Assembly: GCA_902602655.1 (NCBI GenBank)
Contig: CACKRM010000007.1
Coordinates: forward strand, 1-39,168
Length of the DNA: 39,168 bases
DNA from: an uncultured Pelagibacteraceae bacterium
GTDB taxonomy: Bacteria; Pseudomonadota; Alphaproteobacteria; Pelagibacterales; Pelagibacteraceae
Reading direction: 5' to 3'
Notes under the pieces: model-generated
Database searches by the model: none
What the model was told of the DNA's origin: nothing
What the model saw: only the letters and a program-made list of their open reading frames with translations
Made by a program: the position numbers and the translations under genes
Part shown: positions 16,166 to 23,955 of the stretch, in pieces
How the letters are laid out: every line of letters starts with the position of its first letter
Position numbering within the stretch: the first letter of the stretch is position 1

Positions 16166-17054
16166 GATTTTTATCGATGAGCTAATTTTGGCAGCAAAAA
16201 AAAATAAAAACATTATTTTAGTTGTAAATGACTTGGGTTATAATGTAGTTGAGCCTTTCGCAAAAAAATTTCCAAAACAATTTTATAATGTTGGTGTAGC
16301 GGAACAAAATATGATGGGCATAGCCGCAGGTTTGGCAATTGAAGGTCATCATGTATTTGTATATTCTATCGGAAATTTTCCAACTTTTAGATGTGCTGAA
16401 CAGATAAGAAACGACATCGATTATCACAACCTACCTGTTACGATAGTTAATGTTGGAGGAGGAGTAGGATATGGTAATCTAGGATATTCGCATCACTCAA
16501 TACAAGATTATGGACTAATGAGATTATTCCCTAATATTTTGATTTCATCTCCAGGAGATAATTTAGAAATTAAGGCTTGTATTAAATATTTGTTGAAAAA
16601 CCCTCAGCCATCTTATCTCAGACTATCGAAAACAAAAGGCTTAAATTTGCACAAAACAATTCCAACTGTTAGACCAGGTTCTTGGACTCAAGTTGTTAAA
16701 AACAAAAAAACTTCATTGAAAAAAACTTTTTTAACAACTGGTAACACCTTACATTTAGCGAAAAAAATAATTTTAGATAAAAAATTTAAGGACTATTCCA
16801 TTTACTCAATACCTCTTTGGGGAATGAAATATAAGAAGCTTCAAATAAAACTTGTTAAAAATTGGGATAAAGTAATTGTATTAGAAGATCATTTGGAGGA
16901 TGGAGGATTGGCATCTTGGATAAAGGAGTCTAATAACAAAATAAGTACTTTGAGTAATATTTCATCAAGCTCTATTAATAGAAATGTAGTTGGAAAAGTT
17001 GGCTCAGAGGAATATTTATTAAATAAATTTTTTTTTAAAAATTTCGGAAAATAA
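16158..17054 (+). CDS. Transketolase-like protein, C-terminal subunit
   Basis: This is the pyrimidine-binding half of a split transketolase. FYNVGVAEQNMMGIAAGLAIEG contains the conserved catalytic Glu, followed by FVYSIGNFPTFRCAEQIRND and the DYGLMRLFPNILISSPGD segment. The C-terminal ~110 residues form the transketolase C domain. The track begins at a TTG (16152); I use the ATG at 16158, which overlaps the N-subunit stop by 8 bases. A good Shine-Dalgarno (AGGGAG) ends 7 bases before it, inside the upstream gene. The two subunits together would be about 558 residues, a little shorter than a fused transketolase. The acceptor sugar is unknown; a branched or elongated sugar product is inference from context. 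Confidence 0.85.
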   Translation: MRKIFIDELILAAKKNKNIILVVNDLGYNVVEPFAKKFPKQFYNVGVAEQNMMGIAAGLAIEGHHVFVYSIGNFPTFRCAEQIRNDIDYHNLPVTIVNVGGGVGYGNLGYSHHSIQDYGLMRLFPNILISSPGDNLEIKACIKYLLKNPQPSYLRLSKTKGLNLHKTIPTVRPGSWTQVVKNKKTSLKKTFLTTGNTLHLAKKIILDKKFKDYSIYSIPLWGMKYKKLQIKLVKNWDKVIVLEDHLEDGGLASWIKESNNKISTLSNISSSSINRNVVGKVGSEEYLLNKFFFKNFGK

Positions 17055-17056
17055 CT

Positions 17057-17971
17057 TTGAAAAATTTAACTATAATTGGAGGAAGTGGATTTGTTGGTAA
17101 ATCAATTATAGATTCGTACAAAAATGGGACAATAAAAAAATTTAAGATTAAAAAAATTAGTATTATTTGCAGAAAACCATCCAAAATAAAAAAAATAAAA
17201 AGTTTAGATTTAAACAAAATTAAATTAATAAAAGGAGACATTAGCACTATCAGGCAACTACCCAAAAGTGACATAATAATTTACGCTGCTGAGTCAAGTA
17301 ATACACAAAATTACAAAAATAATAAAAATTTTATTGATAACCATAAAAAAGCTGTGAAAAATTTTTGTAAGATAGTAAAGAAAATGAAAAAAATAAAAGT
17401 TTTATATGTTAGTAGTGGTGCAGTTTATAGAAATAAAATTTCTAATTCCGACCTTAAAAAATTTAAGCATACCTACTCGGATCTCAAGATTTATACCGAA
17501 AATCAAATTAGAAAGTTAGTTAACTTTAAAATTAAAACTTCCATAGCAAGATGCTTTTCATTTGTTGGACCACGCCTACTAGACTACGACCACTACGCTA
17601 TTGGAAGTTTTATAAATGATGGCTTGAATAAAAAATTTATTAAAGTTAAAGCAAAACAATATGTTGTAAGAAGCTACATGTACTCTGACGATTTAGCTTA
17701 TTGGTTAATTAAGATAGCTGACAAATCTAATGTTAATTGTCCTGTTTATAATGTTGGGTCGGATCAACCAGTAGAATTGGGTGAATTAGCAAAAATTATT
17801 GGAAAAATATTTGATAAACCAGTATTAATTAAAAGAAAAAATAAAAAAGTAGATAAATATATCCCTAATATAGGTAAGGCAAAAAAGAATTTAAATTTAA
17901 GAATTAACTTTAATTTAATGCAGTCAATTTATTACACTATTGGAAATCATTTGAATGAAAAAATCATATGA
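17057..17971 (+). CDS. NAD(P)-dependent epimerase/dehydratase, extended SDR
   Basis: This 304-residue nucleotide-sugar-type SDR has the Rossmann motif GGSGFVGKS at residues 8-16, an IYAAESS segment after strand 4, a catalytic Ser in YVSSGAVY and the YxxxK pair in YSDLK. Late in the chain come NVGSDQPVELGELAKIIGK and a C-terminal substrate domain, as in dTDP/GDP-sugar epimerases, dehydratases and reductases. The start is a TTG two bases after the transketolase stop; no ATG fits before the Rossmann motif. The 3' end overlaps the next gene by 17 bases. The reaction (epimerisation, dehydration or 4-keto reduction) cannot be told from sequence. Reduction of a keto-sugar made by the upstream enzymes is my guess. 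Confidence 0.82.
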   Translation: MKNLTIIGGSGFVGKSIIDSYKNGTIKKFKIKKISIICRKPSKIKKIKSLDLNKIKLIKGDISTIRQLPKSDIIIYAAESSNTQNYKNNKNFIDNHKKAVKNFCKIVKKMKKIKVLYVSSGAVYRNKISNSDLKKFKHTYSDLKIYTENQIRKLVNFKIKTSIARCFSFVGPRLLDYDHYAIGSFINDGLNKKFIKVKAKQYVVRSYMYSDDLAYWLIKIADKSNVNCPVYNVGSDQPVELGELAKIIGKIFDKPVLIKRKNKKVDKYIPNIGKAKKNLNLRINFNLMQSIYYTIGNHLNEKII

Positions 17972-18548
17972 ACAATTAATCGAGTCTCTGAAAGCACAAG
18001 GTTTTAAGTTTACTTTTGCAGAATTTGATGAAATCGGCAATTATTTACCTGAAGACTCAGATTGGAATTACAAAGATGTTACGCATCTTAATCATGTTCA
18101 CACAAAAGTTCACAGTGTCTTGGCAACTGCTTTAGATGACATGACAACTTGTATAAATCTTCAGAACATATCTCTTTTAGGAGTCAAAATACCTTTATCT
18201 ATGGTTAATTATGAGTTTGATAAGTTTAATCAAATATACTTTACTTCCTCAGGACCATTTGTAATTATCGGTAACACATTAAGCGAATTACATGGTAAAG
18301 ACCAAACTAAAGTAATTACTAAATTTGCTATTGGTTCCAAAGGATTTGTCTCAATTTTTCATCCATTAATTAAATTTGTTTTATCAAAAAATCATAAGAA
18401 ATTGATGGAAGAAGACACACCTATGCGAGTTCGTAGAGGTTTGCTTAGAAAAAATGGGCACTCTTTTTATATTCCAAAAGAAACATATCCATTTTATTTT
18501 TCAGAGGAAATAAGTAGATCAAACATTTTTTTAAAAAAAAATCGATAA
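17955..18548 (+). CDS. N-terminal part of a Rieske-domain protein, cut by a frameshift
   Basis: I do not recognise the family of this 197-residue ORF. It is predicted soluble, with His-rich THLNHVHTKVHSV near residue 50, a mixed alpha/beta middle and a conserved-looking EEDTPMRVRRGLLRKNG around residues 155-171. It may be a START/SRPBCC-like domain, but that is a weak impression. It starts 17 bases inside the epimerase gene, so it is part of that operon. The frame ends just after a T7A9 run (18526-18541). The +1-shifted frame continues without interruption into a Rieske domain that has no start codon of its own. Removing one A would join them through LKKIDNGISIS into about 320 residues. The real gene is therefore probably 17955-18918. 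Confidence 0.6.
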   Translation: MKKSYEQLIESLKAQGFKFTFAEFDEIGNYLPEDSDWNYKDVTHLNHVHTKVHSVLATALDDMTTCINLQNISLLGVKIPLSMVNYEFDKFNQIYFTSSGPFVIIGNTLSELHGKDQTKVITKFAIGSKGFVSIFHPLIKFVLSKNHKKLMEEDTPMRVRRGLLRKNGHSFYIPKETYPFYFSEEISRSNIFLKKNR

Positions 18549-18918
18549 TGGAATTTCAATTTCTAAAAAAGATCTTTATAAAAAAGGTGAAAAAGAAGAA
18601 AGCATAGGTGAAGAAATTGGTATCTATTCTTTTTTTACAACAAATAAAGATGGACAAATCAGCCTTTGGACTTCAACGTGTTCTCACGAAGGTGCTTTTT
18701 TAAGCAAACAATGTTTAAAAAAAAATATATTAAAATGCCCTTGGCACGGAAGAAAAATACAACCACTTTTAACAGTCAATAATGAAAAGAATATAAAGAT
18801 TATTCCAAGCATTGATTATGTTGTAAGAGAAGAAACAGATCATATCAAAATAAAATTTAGAAATGAGCCTGAATATTATAACAAAAAACCTTATAAATTC
18901 TTAAGTTTTGAGAATTGA
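18535..18918 (+). pseudogene. Rieske [2Fe-2S] domain, C-terminal part of the frameshifted gene
   Basis: This reading frame is absent from the ORF track because it has no ATG, GTG or TTG start. The preceding in-frame stop is TAA at 18532-18534 and the frame ends with TGA at 18916-18918, giving about 127 residues. It contains a complete Rieske cluster motif, C-S-H then 16 residues then C-P-W-H, starting in TSTCSHEGAF and ending in LKCPWHGRK. These two Cys and two His ligate a [2Fe-2S] cluster in oxygenases, their ferredoxins and bc1. It is not petA, which is intact 90 bases downstream. Intact cluster ligands and normal codon use argue that the domain is still under selection or was broken very recently. 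Status could be sequencing error, true pseudogene, or slippage-expressed. Confidence 0.7.
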
Positions 18919-18935
18919 GCAAAATTGTTTATAAC
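18908..18935 (+). promoter_or_regulatory. Candidate sigma-70 promoter for petABC
   Basis: TTGAGA at 18908-18913 and TATAAC at 18930-18935 are separated by 16 bases in the petA direction. They overlap the end of the Rieske frame. Initiation about 7 bases downstream would give a leader of roughly 65 bases before petA. The match is by eye only. Confidence 0.4.
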
Positions 18936-19008
18936 TCCAAAATTTTTATGTGTCATTCTGACCCAAAAAGTTTATACAAATTTAAATTAAAAAGCATATA
19001 TTAAAACT

Positions 19009-19521
19009 ATGGACGAAAAGCCAAAAAAAAGTAAAAGAGATTTTTTATTCACAGCTAGCTACACTTTGGGTGCAGTCGGAATTGGTGCAACGATCTGGCC
19101 ATTAATTGATCAGATGAATCCTGACACTTCCGTTAAAGCTCTAGCAACTACTGAAGTTGACTTAACCCAGATTGAGCCTGGAAATTCTATAACTGTTTTA
19201 TGGAGAGGCAAACCGGTATTCATAAAAAGAAGAACTCAATCCGAAATAGAAGAGGCTGAGTCCGTTAATTTAACTGAACTACCTCATCCTGAAAAGGATC
19301 AGGATCGCGTAAAAAAAAAGGAGTGGTTAGTAATGTTAGGTGTATGTACCCATCTTGGTTGCGTGCCTCTTTCAGATAAGGGAGAATATAACGGTTGGTT
19401 TTGCCCTTGCCACGGATCTCACTACGATACTTCTGGGAGAATAAGAAAGGGTCCAGCCCCAACTAACATGGAAATACCAAAGTACGAATTTGTAAATAAC
19501 AATACAATAAAAATTGGATAA
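19009..19521 (+). CDS. petA: Ubiquinol-cytochrome c reductase, Rieske iron-sulfur subunit
   Basis: This is the electron-accepting subunit of the cytochrome bc1 complex and passes electrons from ubiquinol to cytochrome c1. The N-terminal signal/anchor ([29 protein letters not shown]) resembles a Tat signal but has Lys-Arg where Arg-Arg is usual. The cluster motifs are CTHLGC and CPCHGSHYD, with the extra disulfide Cys pair found in bc1 Rieske proteins; the ending [14 protein letters not shown] is also characteristic. Length (170) is normal for bacterial PetA. It is first in petABC, with petB 5 bases downstream, and is predicted to be periplasmic and tethered by its uncleaved N-terminal helix. 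Confidence 0.96.
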   Translation: MDEKPKKSKRDFLFTASYTLGAVGIGATIWPLIDQMNPDTSVKALATTEVDLTQIEPGNSITVLWRGKPVFIKRRTQSEIEEAESVNLTELPHPEKDQDRVKKKEWLVMLGVCTHLGCVPLSDKGEYNGWFCPCHGSHYDTSGRIRKGPAPTNMEIPKYEFVNNNTIKIG

Positions 19522-19526
19522 AAATA

Positions 19527-20744
19527 ATGAGTGAAAAAACATACGTACCATCAACTAAATTTGGAAAGTGGTTTAACGATAGATTGCCATTATTAAGTTT
19601 GAGTGCACATCTAATGGAATATCCAACTCCAAAAAATTTAAATTACTGGTGGACTTTTGGTGGAATTCTAACTTTTTGTTTAGCTTCACAGATAGTAACT
19701 GGGATAGTTTTAGGTATGCATTATATTGCTCACACCGATATGGCTTTTAATAGCATTGAACACATTATGAGAGATGTAAATTATGGCTGGCTTTTAAGAT
19801 ACATTCATAGCAATGGTGCATCAATGTTTTTCTTGGCAGTTTATATTCACATTTTTAGATCTTTATTCTACGGCTCTTATAAATCACCAAGAGAGATAAT
19901 TTGGATACTTGGAATGATGATTTATTTATTAATGATGGCTACAGCATTTATGGGATATGTATTACCTTGGGGACAAATGAGTTTTTGGGGAGCAACTGTA
20001 ATAACTAACTTATTTAGTGCGATCCCATTAATTGGTGATAGTATTACAACTTGGTTGTGGGGAGGATATTCTGTCGACAATCCAACTTTAACAAGATTTT
20101 TTAGTTTACATTATCTTCTACCATTTATGATACTTGGTTTGGTAGTCTTACATATTTGGGCGCTTCACGTTCCTGGTAATAACAATCCTATTGGTATAGA
20201 TATTAAGAAACCATCTAAGGACACCGTTCCGTTTCATCCGTATATAACAATTAAAGATCTTTTTGCTCTATTAATTTTTGTAATTATATTTGCTGGTTTT
20301 GTATTTTTTTCTCCTAACATTTTAGGACATCCAGACAATTATATTCCTGCTAATCCACTCATAACTCCAACTCATATAGTTCCAGAATGGTATCTTTTAC
20401 CTTTTTATGCTATTTTGAGATCTGTTCCAGATAAACTTGGCGGAGTAATACTTCTTTTTGCATCAATCTTCATTTTATTTGCATTACCATGGCTCGACAG
20501 AAGCAAGGTAAGATCTGCAATTTTTAGACCTTTATATAGACAATTTTTTTGGATTTTAATGATTGATGTTTTTGTTCTTGGATACATGGGAGCAATGCCG
20601 GCAGAAGGAACTTACCTATTGATTGCTAGAATTGCTACTGCTTACTATTTCGTCCATTTTTTGGTTGTTTTACCAATATTAAGCTCAGTTGAAAAAACAG
20701 AACCAATTCCACTTGGAATATCCGATCCCGTTTTAAAAACCTAA
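19527..20744 (+). CDS. petB: Ubiquinol-cytochrome c reductase, cytochrome b subunit
   Basis: This 405-residue polytopic protein carries both b hemes and the quinol/quinone sites of bc1. Visible are the Gly- and His-rich helix B ([20 protein letters not shown]), [20 protein letters not shown] near the Qo site, the second His-rich helix ([23 protein letters not shown]) and the Qo motif [17 protein letters not shown]. About eight hydrophobic helices can be traced. The length fits a full bc1 cytochrome b rather than the split b6/subunit IV form. It lies between petA and petC with gaps of 5 and 4 bases. Confidence 0.97.
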   Translation: MSEKTYVPSTKFGKWFNDRLPLLSLSAHLMEYPTPKNLNYWWTFGGILTFCLASQIVTGIVLGMHYIAHTDMAFNSIEHIMRDVNYGWLLRYIHSNGASMFFLAVYIHIFRSLFYGSYKSPREIIWILGMMIYLLMMATAFMGYVLPWGQMSFWGATVITNLFSAIPLIGDSITTWLWGGYSVDNPTLTRFFSLHYLLPFMILGLVVLHIWALHVPGNNNPIGIDIKKPSKDTVPFHPYITIKDLFALLIFVIIFAGFVFFSPNILGHPDNYIPANPLITPTHIVPEWYLLPFYAILRSVPDKLGGVILLFASIFILFALPWLDRSKVRSAIFRPLYRQFFWILMIDVFVLGYMGAMPAEGTYLLIARIATAYYFVHFLVVLPILSSVEKTEPIPLGISDPVLKT

Positions 20745-20748
20745 TTAT

Positions 20749-21525
20749 ATGTTACTGAAGAAAAATATTTTTTATATTCTCGTCACTTCTTTAATTTTAA
20801 TGTCAAGTTTATCAGCTGAAGAAAAAAAATTAATAGAGGTGGATTGGAGTTTCAAAGGGGTTGCAGGTAAATTTGACCGATCTTCTTTGCAAAGAGGTTA
20901 CCAAGTCTATACAGAAGTTTGTGCATCTTGCCATTCAATGAATTTACTTAGTTATAGAAATTTAGGTGAAAATGGGGGGCCAGAATTTTCAATTGATCAA
21001 GTAAAAGCAATAGCTTCTGCAGCTGAGGTTATGGACGGTCCAGATAGCCAAGGTGAAATGTTTACTAGACCTGGAAGACCATCTGATAAATTTGTGTCCC
21101 CGTATCCAAATGTAGAAGCTGCAACTGCTGCAAATGGTGGAGCTTACCCTCCAGATATGTCAGTCCTAGTTAAGGCAAGAAAAGGTGGTTCGAATTATAT
21201 TTACTCTGTTCTTATGGGTTATGAGGATCCTCCAGTAGGCTTTCAATTAGATGATGGTGTTTATTACAATAAGTACATGCACGGAAATAAAATTAAAATG
21301 TCCAACCCTTTATCCGAAGGAATAGTTGATTATGCAGATGGAACAAACGCTTCTGAGGAACAAATGGCAAAAGATGTGACCACTTTTTTAACTTGGGCTG
21401 CAGAACCTCACTTAGAACAAAGACATAAAATGGGAGTTAAAGTTTTAATATTTTTAATTATTTTAACAACGTTAGTTTACTTCAGTATGAGAAGACTTTG
21501 GTCAAGGATTGACACGGAAGTGTAA
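20749..21525 (+). CDS. petC: Ubiquinol-cytochrome c reductase, cytochrome c1 subunit
   Basis: Cytochrome c1 takes electrons from the Rieske protein and gives them to soluble or membrane cytochrome c. An N-terminal cleavable signal (ILVTSLILMSSLSAEE) precedes the heme-binding CASCHSMNLLSYRNL. The region NKIKMSNPLSEG probably supplies the Met axial ligand. A single C-terminal anchor (VLIFLIILTTLVYFSMRRLW) holds the globular domain on the periplasmic face. Length 258 is typical. The last 24 bases overlap the convergent ychF gene, so there is no room for a conventional intergenic terminator. Confidence 0.96.
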   Translation: MLLKKNIFYILVTSLILMSSLSAEEKKLIEVDWSFKGVAGKFDRSSLQRGYQVYTEVCASCHSMNLLSYRNLGENGGPEFSIDQVKAIASAAEVMDGPDSQGEMFTRPGRPSDKFVSPYPNVEAATAANGGAYPPDMSVLVKARKGGSNYIYSVLMGYEDPPVGFQLDDGVYYNKYMHGNKIKMSNPLSEGIVDYADGTNASEEQMAKDVTTFLTWAAEPHLEQRHKMGVKVLIFLIILTTLVYFSMRRLWSRIDTEV

Positions 21526-22575
21526 TACATCGCCATCTTTAACAATATAATCTTTGCCCTCAATTCTAAGTTTTCCATTCTCTTTACATTTTTCTAGACT
21601 TCCATATTTAATAAAATCGTTACTTGTTACTACCTCTGCTCTAATAAAATTTTTCTCAAAGTCTGTGTGAATGACACTAGCAGCCTTAGGGGCAGATGTT
21701 TCTTTTTTAACGGTCCAAGCTCTGCTTTCCTTTGGGCCTGAAGTAAAAAAAGTATTTAAATTTAAAAGATCATAACCCTCTCTTATGAGTTTATTTAAGC
21801 CAGTTTTGTCCAACCCAATTTCTTTCATAAAATTTTCTCTCTCATTTTTATCTAAACCCATTAGTTGATCTTCTATATCTGCACAAATAATTATAACTTT
21901 TTCATTTAAATTTTTTTGTCTACAAATTTTAGTATAATTATTACCTTCAGAAACACTTTTTTCATCAACATTACAGACGATAATTTTCGGTTTTAAACTC
22001 AATAATCCTAACTTATTTAAATAAACCTTTTCAGAGAGATCTAGATTCTCCAATCCTTTCTTCTCTAAATTTAAAAATTTTAAATACTTTTCTAGAATAT
22101 TTATCTCTTTATCACTTAAAATTTTTCTCTTTCCTTTTGAAAGTTTTTTTTCGAGCATATCAATGTCTGACAATAAAATTTCAGTTTGAATTGTTTCTAA
22201 ATCTTTTATTGGGTCTATGGTTGAATTTACATGCTGTATTTTTTCAGAATCAAAACATCTTACTAAATGAATTATTGCATCCACTTCTTTTATATGCGAT
22301 AAAAATTTATTACCAAGACCTTCGCCTTTTGAGGCTCCTTTGACTAATCCAGCAATATCGACAAAAGTAATATTGGTGTATATTTTTTTTTTTGAATTAG
22401 ATAATTGTGAAAGTTTATCCAATCTAACATCAGGAACATCAACAACTCCTATATTGGGGTCAATAGTACAGAATGGAAAATTCGCTGCTTCAGCATTTTT
22501 TGATGCGGTTAGAGCATTAAAAAGAGTAGACTTACCCACATTTGGTAAACCTACGATCCCACATTTAAATCCCAT
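21502..22575 (-). CDS. ychF: Obg-like ATPase YchF
   Basis: YchF/OLA1 is a ribosome-associated P-loop protein that prefers ATP over GTP. It shows G1 GLPNVGKSTLFNAL at residues 8-21, G3 DIAGLVKGASKGEGLGNKFL, an NVDE segment in place of the GTP-specifying NKxD, and a C-terminal TGS domain (FFTSGPKESRAWTVKK...DGDVLHFRVNP). Length (357) is near the norm (~363). The first codons overlap the end of pth by 11 bases, and ychF follows pth in many bacteria. The 3' end overlaps convergent petC. Confidence 0.96.
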   Translation of the reverse strand: MGFKCGIVGLPNVGKSTLFNALTASKNAEAANFPFCTIDPNIGVVDVPDVRLDKLSQLSNSKKKIYTNITFVDIAGLVKGASKGEGLGNKFLSHIKEVDAIIHLVRCFDSEKIQHVNSTIDPIKDLETIQTEILLSDIDMLEKKLSKGKRKILSDKEINILEKYLKFLNLEKKGLENLDLSEKVYLNKLGLLSLKPKIIVCNVDEKSVSEGNNYTKICRQKNLNEKVIIICADIEDQLMGLDKNERENFMKEIGLDKTGLNKLIREGYDLLNLNTFFTSGPKESRAWTVKKETSAPKAASVIHTDFEKNFIRAEVVTSNDFIKYGSLEKCKENGKLRIEGKDYIVKDGDVLHFRVNP

Positions 22576-23137
22576 TTAGATTTTTATTAACTTTGCTTGA
22601 AAATAAATCAATTTTTTTTTCAATCAATGTTGGGACAAGCTTAACTATATTTTCTGTAATTTCCTGAATTTTAGTTTCTTCATCTTCTTTAAAATCTTCA
22701 AGCACATGACTATTTACTTTTTTTTTCTCTTTAGGATGCCCAATACCTATTCTAACTCTAGAGTAGTCTTTTCCTATAAATTTATCTATGGACTCAATAC
22801 CATTATGGCCCGCACTTCCTCCACCAAACTTTGCTTTTACCTTACCAAAATCTATATCCATATCATCATGAAAAACAATTACGTCTTTTGCATCAATTTT
22901 AAAATAGTCAATTAGTTCTTTAATTGCTGTTCCAGAATTATTCATAAATGTCAGGGGCTTAATGGCGTAAACCTTTTTTGTTTCAATATTTCCTGTTGTT
23001 AAAAGACCTTTAAATTTTGGTTTCTGTTTTGAAAGTTTGTAGTGAAGATTTATAGCATCAATGATCTTCCATCCTATGTTATGACGATTGTTTGCGTTAT
23101 TAGGTCCTGGATTGCCTAATCCAACTAGTAATAGCAT
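22565..23137 (-). CDS. pth: Peptidyl-tRNA hydrolase
   Basis: Pth recycles peptidyl-tRNAs that drop off the ribosome. The family N-terminus LLLVGLGNPGPNNANNRHNIGW contains the catalytic His. KPLTFMNNSG and VFHDDMDIDFGKVKAKFGGGSAGHNGIESI cover the tRNA and peptide binding surfaces, and YSRVRIGIGHP completes the set. At 190 residues it is standard. It lies 6 bases after rplY and overlaps ychF, consistent with an rplY-pth-ychF translation operon. Confidence 0.97.
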   Translation of the reverse strand: MLLLVGLGNPGPNNANNRHNIGWKIIDAINLHYKLSKQKPKFKGLLTTGNIETKKVYAIKPLTFMNNSGTAIKELIDYFKIDAKDVIVFHDDMDIDFGKVKAKFGGGSAGHNGIESIDKFIGKDYSRVRIGIGHPKEKKKVNSHVLEDFKEDEETKIQEITENIVKLVPTLIEKKIDLFSSKVNKNLNGI

Positions 23138-23143
23138 AATAAA

Positions 23144-23905
23144 TTATTTTTTTTCAGGTTGTTTTTTTTCTGTAGCCGGTTTTTTACTGGCAGCAGCTTG
23201 TTCTTTTCCTTTATCATCTTTTTTTGGAGCTTCGCCATCTTTAGGCGGGCTACCAGCAGAAGCCTCAGTAGCTTCGGTTCCTGGTGCAGCTTCTCCTTCC
23301 GCTCCTTCAGCTGGCGTTTCTTCAGCAGGTTTTTCTGGTTCTTTAACAATTGTTGGTGCTGCAACAGTGGCTATTACAAAATCTCTATCTGCTATTGTAG
23401 GCTTAACTTCTTGAGGTAAGTTTACTGAAGATATTTTAATACTAGATCCAATATCCAAACCTGCTAGATCAACGACTAAACTTTCAGGAATTTTATCTGC
23501 AGGACACTTTAGTTCAACTTTTCTTCTAACAATATTAAGAACTCCACCTTTTTTTAAACCTGGGCAGTCAGCGTTATTTTTAAATTGAACTGGAATTTCT
23601 ATTACAATTTTTGATCCACTTACAATTCTCATAAAGTCAATATGTATCGGCTCATCAGACACAACATGATAAGAGACTTCTCTTGGTAAAACTTTTTGTT
23701 TGTTTCCATCTAAATCTAACTCAACAATGGTTGATAAAAAAGAGTCTGAATTTAAAATATTTTTAACAGATTTCATTTCCACAGAAATTTTTGTATTAGG
23801 ATCTTTTCCTCCATAAAGGATAGCAGGGATTAAACCACTCTTTCTTAATTGATTGATTTGACCAGTGGATCTATTATCTCTTTTTTTTGCTTTTAAATTA
23901 TTCAT
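23144..23905 (-). CDS. rplY: 50S ribosomal protein L25 (Ctc form) with long acidic tail
   Basis: L25 binds 5S rRNA. The N-terminal ~90 residues hold the L25 domain (AKKRDNRSTGQINQLRKSGLIPAILYGG, VLPREVSYHVVSDEPIHIDFMRI). A second beta domain (IEIPVQFKNNADCPGLKKGGVLNIVRRKVELKC...) makes it the longer Ctc/TL5 type. After about residue 187 there is a low-complexity tail of some 65 residues rich in Ala, Glu, Pro, Lys and Gly, beginning EPEKPAEETPAEG. Codons there are visibly more GC-rich than the surroundings. The tail is likely disordered and variable. It is followed by pth, the usual partner. Confidence 0.95.
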   Translation of the reverse strand: MNNLKAKKRDNRSTGQINQLRKSGLIPAILYGGKDPNTKISVEMKSVKNILNSDSFLSTIVELDLDGNKQKVLPREVSYHVVSDEPIHIDFMRIVSGSKIVIEIPVQFKNNADCPGLKKGGVLNIVRRKVELKCPADKIPESLVVDLAGLDIGSSIKISSVNLPQEVKPTIADRDFVIATVAAPTIVKEPEKPAEETPAEGAEGEAAPGTEATEASAGSPPKDGEAPKKDDKGKEQAAASKKPATEKKQPEKK

Positions 23906-23955
23906 TATAATTATTGGATGTGCTATTTAACTCAACTTCAAAAATAAAACAAGTA

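Noticed and set aside
18548-18607. ATG at 18548 as a start for the Rieske domain
   Set aside because: This ATG is in the wrong frame and meets a TAG after 19 codons, so it cannot give the Rieske protein.
14134-18918. Cassette as a recently acquired mobile island
   Set aside because: No tRNA attachment site, integrase, direct repeats or obvious base-composition shift flank it; tRNA-Gln is 2.7 kb away beyond three genes. Transfer is possible but not shown.
23088-23419. Plus-strand ORFs (86 and 108 residues) opposite the L25 tail
   Set aside because: Their low-complexity Ser/Phe/Ala translations are what the complement of an Ala/Glu/Pro/Lys-rich tail would give; rplY explains the region.
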